Origin: JACKLD01 sp049297695
Lineage (GTDB): Bacteria; Pseudomonadota; Alphaproteobacteria; UBA2136; UBA6156
Reading direction: 5' to 3'
Assembly: GCA_049297695.1 (NCBI GenBank)
Contig: JBAQUT010000078.1
Location: forward strand, 1-10,046
DNA length: 10,046 nucleotides
The notes under the pieces: generated by a model
Databases searched by the model: none
What the model was told of the DNA's origin: nothing
Seen by the model: the letters and a program-made list of their open reading frames with translations, nothing else
Program-made: the position numbers and the translations under genes
Part shown: positions 5,990 to 10,046 of the stretch, in pieces
Layout of the letters: every line of letters starts with the position of its first letter
How positions within the stretch are numbered: the stretch's first letter is position 1

Positions 5990-6667
5990 TTAAAACCTAC
6001 TCCCCCCATCCAGAAATATTTGTTTTGAAGACAACTCCAACCCATCCTCATGTGGTGGCAAACGCCCCTCCAGTTCTGCCAGTTTATTTTCAACTACCCG
6101 CAATCTCTCTGCTCGAGTGTCACGCTCTACCTTCAAAGCATGAATCCTCGTAAAAGCCTCTTTCATCCACGTTTCATTGGCCTGAGTTCGTACCCTATCC
6201 GTTTTACCAACATTCGTATTTAACTTTCTTCCCACCATCAAATCAGCATGTACATTATCTTGTTCGTGCGCACTCAAATACGGCCACAGTTTAACCAACA
6301 TCTGGCCTTCTGTTTCTTGGCCCGTTACTGGAAACGTATCTTTTAAGTCCAACTGACGCCCCAACATGCCGCTTATTCTAAGATAGTGTCTATAAAATAA
6401 ATGTATAGAACCAATTTCTATACAAGACATCCATGATTGATCACCACATCCCAACGCGCATGATAAGTTCTCTTGACTCATCCTCTTCGCATATCTTAGC
6501 ATCTTCATCCACCGCCCCATCGCCTCATTCCCCACCATCCGTACATGGGCCTCATAGGCTTCTTTGGCATTATACTGGATGGGAATAGGGAATATCCCAT
6601 CCACAAACGCCATAAAACGCTCATCACAATACACATTTACCAACGCCGAAGTGTGTTTGTACTGCAT
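5990..6667 (-). CDS. XRE-like helix-turn-helix protein with C-terminal coiled coil, 225 aa
   Basis: I recognise no named family. Residues about 54-103 resemble a Cro/CI-type HTH: MKMLRYAKRMSQENLSCALG fits helices 1-2, and a following SCIEIGS stretch fits the region after the recognition helix. The N-terminal 50 residues are of unknown fold. Residues about 105-160 are mixed, and 165-203 (RIHALKVERDTRAERL, VVENKLAELEGRL) form a probable coiled coil, suggesting dimerisation. The ATG at 6667 has AGGGAGAGAGG just upstream. It lies 49 bases downstream of ntrX on the same strand and is AT-richer. Its start region carries a 14-bp perfect palindrome, consistent with autoregulation. It is convergent with the ECF sigma gene; a regulatory link between the two is an inference only. 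Confidence 0.7.
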   Translation of the reverse strand: MQYKHTSALVNVYCDERFMAFVDGIFPIPIQYNAKEAYEAHVRMVGNEAMGRWMKMLRYAKRMSQENLSCALGCGDQSWMSCIEIGSIHLFYRHYLRISGMLGRQLDLKDTFPVTGQETEGQMLVKLWPYLSAHEQDNVHADLMVGRKLNTNVGKTDRVRTQANETWMKEAFTRIHALKVERDTRAERLRVVENKLAELEGRLPPHEDGLELSSKQIFLDGGSRF

Positions 6668-6675
6668 AGCCTCTC

Positions 6676-6689
6676 TCCCTCATGAGGGA
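6676..6689. promoter_or_regulatory. 14-bp perfect palindrome, candidate operator
   Basis: TCCCTCATGAGGGA is a perfect inverted repeat. It lies 8 bases before the ATG at 6667 and overlaps both the ribosome site and the predicted start of transcription of the XRE-like gene, a classic position for a repressor operator. The natural candidate binder is the XRE-like protein itself. The symmetry could also be partly a result of the purine-rich ribosome site. Confidence 0.45.
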
Positions 6690-6693
6690 TGCA

Positions 6694-6720
6694 TGTATAC
6701 CCTGAAAGACTTTCTATCAA
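6694..6720 (-). promoter_or_regulatory. Possible promoter of the XRE-like gene
   Basis: On the minus strand TTGATA (6720-6715), overlapping the ntrX stop codon, is followed after 15 bases by TATACA (6699-6694). Both boxes are good but the spacing is two bases short of optimum. A start near 6687 would fall within the palindrome at 6676-6689. Co-transcription with ntrX is an alternative, since I see no terminator between them. Confidence 0.35.
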
Positions 6721-8087
6721 GCCCCCATCCCCACAGGCCCGTCAATCCGGGCATCCACGGCCAGGCTTTTCAGCTTGCGGTGCAAGGCGCTACGCTCCAT
6801 CCCCACAAAGTCTGCCGTGCGGCTTACATTGCCACCAAAACGCATCAACTGGCTGGTCAGGTAGTTCTTCTCAAACAGCTCGCGGGCTTGGCGCAACGGC
6901 ATGGTCACGGCGGCTTCCATCACGTTGTCGCTCACCACGTCGCCTTTGGTCAGTTCGGGAGGCAGCATGTCGGGCACAATCATTTTGCCCGCGTGCATAA
7001 TAATCAGCCATTCGCACAGGTTTTTCAGCTGACGGATGTTCCCCGGCCACGTGTAGCTGGTCAACACCGCCATGGTGGGGGGCGCAATGCGGGGCATGCT
7101 CTCGGCATCGGGCGCCAACACCTTCAAAAAGTGCTGAACCAACGTCGGGATATCCACACTCCGTGTCCGCAACGCTGGCATCACAATGGGCACCACGCTC
7201 AAGCGGTAATAAAGGTCGGCCCTAAATTGCTGGGCGTCAATCAACGGCTTCAGCTCTTTGCTGGTGGACGATATCACGCGCACATCCGCCTCCGCAGGCA
7301 ACCCGGTGTTAGGGTCGGGGATGGTTCCATCCTGCAAAAACTTCAGCATCCGCGCCTGCATGGCGGGCTTTAAATCAGTCACTTCGTCCAAAAACAACGT
7401 GCCGCCACGGGCTTGAGCCACAATGGTGCTCAAGGCACTTTCAAAGGTGCCTTCGCTCACCGCCCCAGGGGATAACACCACAAACGGGCGGTCCGCACGG
7501 CGACTGCTTTTGTGGATAATCCGCGCGGCAATCTCTTTCCCCGTACCGTTTTCGCCGGAAAGCAAAATACGGCTGTCCCCCGGGCTCACCTGCTTCACGG
7601 TTTGGCGCACGGTGGCAATTTCGCTAGAAACCCCCAACAACTCCTGAATCTCACCGCTTTTGGCGCGCAGCAAATAGTTTTCCTTGCGCAACTGGCTTTC
7701 GCGGATGGCACGGCCCACGGTCAGCAACAAGCGCTCCACACCGGGGGGTTTTTCAATAAAATCGTAGGCGCCTTTCTGGGTAGCTTGCACGGCAGTTTCA
7801 ATGGTGCCGTGGCCGCTGATCATAATAATGGGCAAATCCGGCACGCGGCGCTTCAGGCGGCTCAACACTTCCAACCCGTCCATGCCTTCCATCCAAATGT
7901 CCAGCAGTACCAAGTGGGGCACGCGCTCGCTCACGCTGTCTAACCCTTGCTGGCCATTTTCGGCAAACCGAATGTGGTAACCGTCGTCTTCCAAAATGCC
8001 GGCAATGCTGCTGCGCACATCGGCTTCGTCGTCCACAATCAAAATCTCAAATTTGGTGGGCTTAACCTGCAACGGGTTCGGGTTCAT
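6717..8087 (-). CDS. ntrX: Response regulator NtrX, lacking the GAFTGA loop
   Basis: NtrX is the response regulator partner of NtrY and acts as a DNA-binding transcription regulator. Of 456 residues, the receiver domain (about 12-128) has Asp19-Asp20, phosphoacceptor Asp63, Ser91 and Lys113. The AAA+ domain (about 150-380) has Walker A GENGTGKE (178-185), Walker B GGTLFLDEV (228-236) and the FRADLYYRLSVVP arginine-finger region (289-300). The Fis-type HTH is at about 419-442 (NVSRTADFVGMERSALHRKL). The segment from SEGTFESALS directly to TIVAQARGG (211-229) lacks the ELFG and GAFTGA region: roughly a dozen residues are missing compared with other NtrX proteins as I recall them. It is therefore unlikely to remodel sigma-54 holoenzyme and probably works as a DNA-binding regulator. 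The start at 8087 has AAGGAG seven bases upstream; a start six codons earlier is less likely. It overlaps ntrY by 26 bases, suggesting translational coupling. Confidence 0.94.
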   Translation of the reverse strand: MNPNPLQVKPTKFEILIVDDEADVRSSIAGILEDDGYHIRFAENGQQGLDSVSERVPHLVLLDIWMEGMDGLEVLSRLKRRVPDLPIIMISGHGTIETAVQATQKGAYDFIEKPPGVERLLLTVGRAIRESQLRKENYLLRAKSGEIQELLGVSSEIATVRQTVKQVSPGDSRILLSGENGTGKEIAARIIHKSSRRADRPFVVLSPGAVSEGTFESALSTIVAQARGGTLFLDEVTDLKPAMQARMLKFLQDGTIPDPNTGLPAEADVRVISSTSKELKPLIDAQQFRADLYYRLSVVPIVMPALRTRSVDIPTLVQHFLKVLAPDAESMPRIAPPTMAVLTSYTWPGNIRQLKNLCEWLIIMHAGKMIVPDMLPPELTKGDVVSDNVMEAAVTMPLRQARELFEKNYLTSQLMRFGGNVSRTADFVGMERSALHRKLKSLAVDARIDGPVGMGA

Positions 8088-10046
8088 GGCGCATCTCCTT
8101 GTCATGTGGCGCGGTCGGCTTGCGGGAGAAGGTCAGTTCCACCAGCGTCCCACCTTCGGGGCGCCGCAGCAACCGTACCGTACCATCGTGCTCATCCATA
8201 ACCTTGCGCACAATGGCCAACCCTAAGCCGGTCCCCCCCTTGCGGGTGGTCACGTAGGGGTCAAACAGTTTTTCAACCTCCACGTCGGGCGGCAATCCTT
8301 TGCCGTTATCCGCAACCGATACCTGCAGCTTATCATCCTGTGTCTTCCTGACAACAAGTGTGACTTTTCCTTGGTCAGTCTTCTTCCCTTTTGGCCCTCC
8401 CGTTACAGGTTCGGGGCGCTCTTCTACCGCATTTACGGCATTTTCCAACACATTCACCAACACACGGTTCACCTGCCCACGGTCACATTCCATGTCGGCA
8501 TCGCGGCCTTTCACAGCGTAGGTCACGTCAAAGTCAATGCCTTTCCGCCCGCCTTTTTGCAGCACCACAGCCTTTTCCACCAAGTCAACCAGGTTTTCGG
8601 TCTGGAACACCGCCGTCGGCATCCGCGCAAAATCGCTAAACTCGTTGGTCATTTTCCGCATGTCTTCGGTTTGCTGCACAATGGTGGCGGTTAATTGGGC
8701 AAACAGCTCACGGTCTTCTTCGGGCAGCTTATCCAAATACCGCCGCCGCAAGCGCTCGGCGGAAAGCTGGATGGGCGTCAGCGGGTTTTTAATCTCGTGG
8801 GCCAGCCGCCGCGCCACATCCCGCCATGCCGCCAACCGCTGAGCCCCTATTAAAGGTGTAATATCGTCGCAGGTCATCACCACGCTACCTACTTTGCCGC
8901 CTTCCACGTAGTTGGGCACCATGCGCACCAGCAAGGTTTTGGTGTCGCCTTCCTCGGCAGATAACTTCACCGTCCGCTGCCCCAAAGGCCGTGGATTGGC
9001 CACAAAAACCTTCCATTCGGCGTCCAGTTCGGGGCTTGTTTTGGACAGTTTCATGCCTACCTTGGCCCCCAACATGGCCATGGCGGCACGGTTGGCGTTT
9101 TTCACTTCTCCATGGGCATCCACACCCAGCACGGCGGCGGTTACCCCTGTCAACACCGCCTCCATCTGCTTGCGGCGCTCATCCAACTCCCTGTTTTTCC
9201 GCTCCACCAACTCCCGCTGGGTTCCTAACTGGGTCGTCATGCGGTTAAAAGCTTGGGTTAACACCCCAAGTTCGTCGTCATCGTTGGGGGTTAAGCGAAC
9301 ATCCAAATCTCCCGCGCTTACGCGGTTGGTGCCGTGCACCAACGCCGTAATGGGGCGTACAATCTTGTTGGCTAATCTTATACCAATCCACACCGCCCCC
9401 GCCAACGTGGCCGCCGCCATCAGCCCCAGCATCAGGCTTACAATCCAGCGTATCCGCCCCCGTTCTTTCAACAAATTCTCGTATTCCACAAACGCTTCGT
9501 TGGTCTGGTTCACACGGGCCAAAATGGCGGGGTTCATCCACCGCTGGCCCACCAGCCACGTGCCGTTACCGGCAGGGGCTACGGCCACCACACGGCCTTC
9601 GTCCACATGGCTCATCACGTTGCTGCTGGCCACAGGGCTTTTAATAAACCCCAGCACCTCGGCATTCAGCCCCGCCACCCCCAAGGCGCTGCCTTGGTTC
9701 AAAATGGCCCCTTCCGAGTCCACCAGCACCAAATCATCCAAACGGTGCTGCTCCATTTGCCCGCGCAACCAGTCGCGCATGGCGGTGCCATCCAGCAACC
9801 ACGGCCTGTCGCGCACCATGGGCTCTTGCACCAAGGCTTGCAGCTCCAGCACCAATCCCCGTTCGCTTTCCGCCAAATAGGCTTCGCTCACCTGCAAACT
9901 GCCTTCCAAGGCGCGGTTTACCTTGGCGCTAAACCAGCTTTCAATCCCCATGTTCAGCAAATACACGGCCAACACCACCACCAACACGGCCGGAGCCACC
10001 GCCAAGATGCTAAAAATCCCCAGCAGCCGCACATGCAGTTTACCTC
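8062..10046 (-). CDS. ntrY: Sensor histidine kinase NtrY (5' end outside window)
   Basis: NtrY is the inner-membrane kinase that phosphorylates NtrX in response to envelope, redox or nitrogen-related signals. The frame is open to the right edge; the residues before the in-frame GTG at 10032 read GKLH and continue into VRLLGIFSILAVAPAVLV, matching the middle of NtrY rather than a true start. Counting from that GTG: membrane segment about 4-28, extracytoplasmic region about 30-190, second segment about 195-220, HAMP about 221-272 (IVRPITALVHGTNRVSAGDL), PAS about 285-395, and HisKA with His412 in RRLAHEIKNPLTP. The ATPase domain has N box NVLENAVNAVEE (527-538), G1 VADNGKGLP (573-581), F box LFDPYVTTR and G2 GGTGLGLAIV. 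All catalytic residues are present. An upstream membrane segment or two, usual in NtrY, would be outside. A charged insert (RPEPVTGGPKGKKTDQGK) follows the N box. The last codons overlap ntrX. Confidence 0.95.
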   Translation of the reverse strand, partial: GKLHVRLLGIFSILAVAPAVLVVVLAVYLLNMGIESWFSAKVNRALEGSLQVSEAYLAESERGLVLELQALVQEPMVRDRPWLLDGTAMRDWLRGQMEQHRLDDLVLVDSEGAILNQGSALGVAGLNAEVLGFIKSPVASSNVMSHVDEGRVVAVAPAGNGTWLVGQRWMNPAILARVNQTNEAFVEYENLLKERGRIRWIVSLMLGLMAAATLAGAVWIGIRLANKIVRPITALVHGTNRVSAGDLDVRLTPNDDDELGVLTQAFNRMTTQLGTQRELVERKNRELDERRKQMEAVLTGVTAAVLGVDAHGEVKNANRAAMAMLGAKVGMKLSKTSPELDAEWKVFVANPRPLGQRTVKLSAEEGDTKTLLVRMVPNYVEGGKVGSVVMTCDDITPLIGAQRLAAWRDVARRLAHEIKNPLTPIQLSAERLRRRYLDKLPEEDRELFAQLTATIVQQTEDMRKMTNEFSDFARMPTAVFQTENLVDLVEKAVVLQKGGRKGIDFDVTYAVKGRDADMECDRGQVNRVLVNVLENAVNAVEERPEPVTGGPKGKKTDQGKVTLVVRKTQDDKLQVSVADNGKGLPPDVEVEKLFDPYVTTRKGGTGLGLAIVRKVMDEHDGTVRLLRRPEGGTLVELTFSRKPTAPHDKEMRHEPEPVAG

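Noticed and set aside
5860..6153. Plus-strand frame of 97 codons overlapping the end of the ECF sigma gene
   Set aside because: It overlaps both the sigma gene and the convergent XRE-like gene, has no ribosome site and gives a biased Pro-rich peptide.

Overview
The window looks like a chromosomal segment of an alphaproteobacterium, order not determinable from the sequence alone. The main evidence is the minus-strand series ntrY, ntrX, hfq, hflX, which is the conserved alphaproteobacterial arrangement, plus an NtrY/NtrX pair with the family's typical domains. Most genes are GC-rich, with many CCC/GCC codons. Three patches are visibly AT-richer: about 1.1-1.4 kb, 2.7-3.05 kb and 5.33-6.7 kb. 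They hold genes I cannot name fully, and I read them as accessory insertions into a core locus.

Layout, left to right. 1-631 (minus) is the N-terminal part of a membrane-anchored PAS sensor protein that runs off the left edge. Divergent from it, 706-936 (plus) encodes a 76-residue YjfB-like putative motility protein behind a near-consensus sigma-54 promoter. 1022-1312 (minus) is an unknown 96-residue protein. hflX (1392-2660, minus) follows a strong UUCG-loop terminator. That terminator closes a small self-contained unit at about 2677-3025 (promoter, RBS, 75-residue one-TM protein, terminators) sitting between hfq and hflX. hfq (3036-3275, minus) is divergent from kup (3457-5331, plus), a potassium uptake permease. 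An ECF-type sigma factor gene (5376-5981, plus), apparently leaderless, is convergent with a 225-residue protein carrying an XRE-like helix-turn-helix (5990-6667, minus). The latter's start region carries a 14-bp perfect palindrome. ntrX (6717-8087, minus) and ntrY (8062 to the right edge, minus) overlap by 26 bases.

How the genes fit together. NtrY senses an envelope, redox or nitrogen-related signal and phosphorylates NtrX. Hfq and HflX act on RNA and ribosomes. Kup brings in potassium. Transcription-level regulators are dense here: two-component pair, ECF sigma, XRE-like protein, Hfq and a sigma-54 promoter. The NtrX has lost the GAFTGA loop normally needed to activate sigma-54, so the sigma-54 promoter at the left needs another activator.

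I see no CRISPR array, transposase, integrase, tRNA or rRNA. All intergenic gaps are under 200 bases; the longest (3276-3456) is pyrimidine-rich and shows no clear element. I found no convincing wholly new system. The best leads are the ECF sigma/XRE-like pair, the cassette inside hfq-hflX, the altered Hfq proximal face and the sigma-54-driven small protein.
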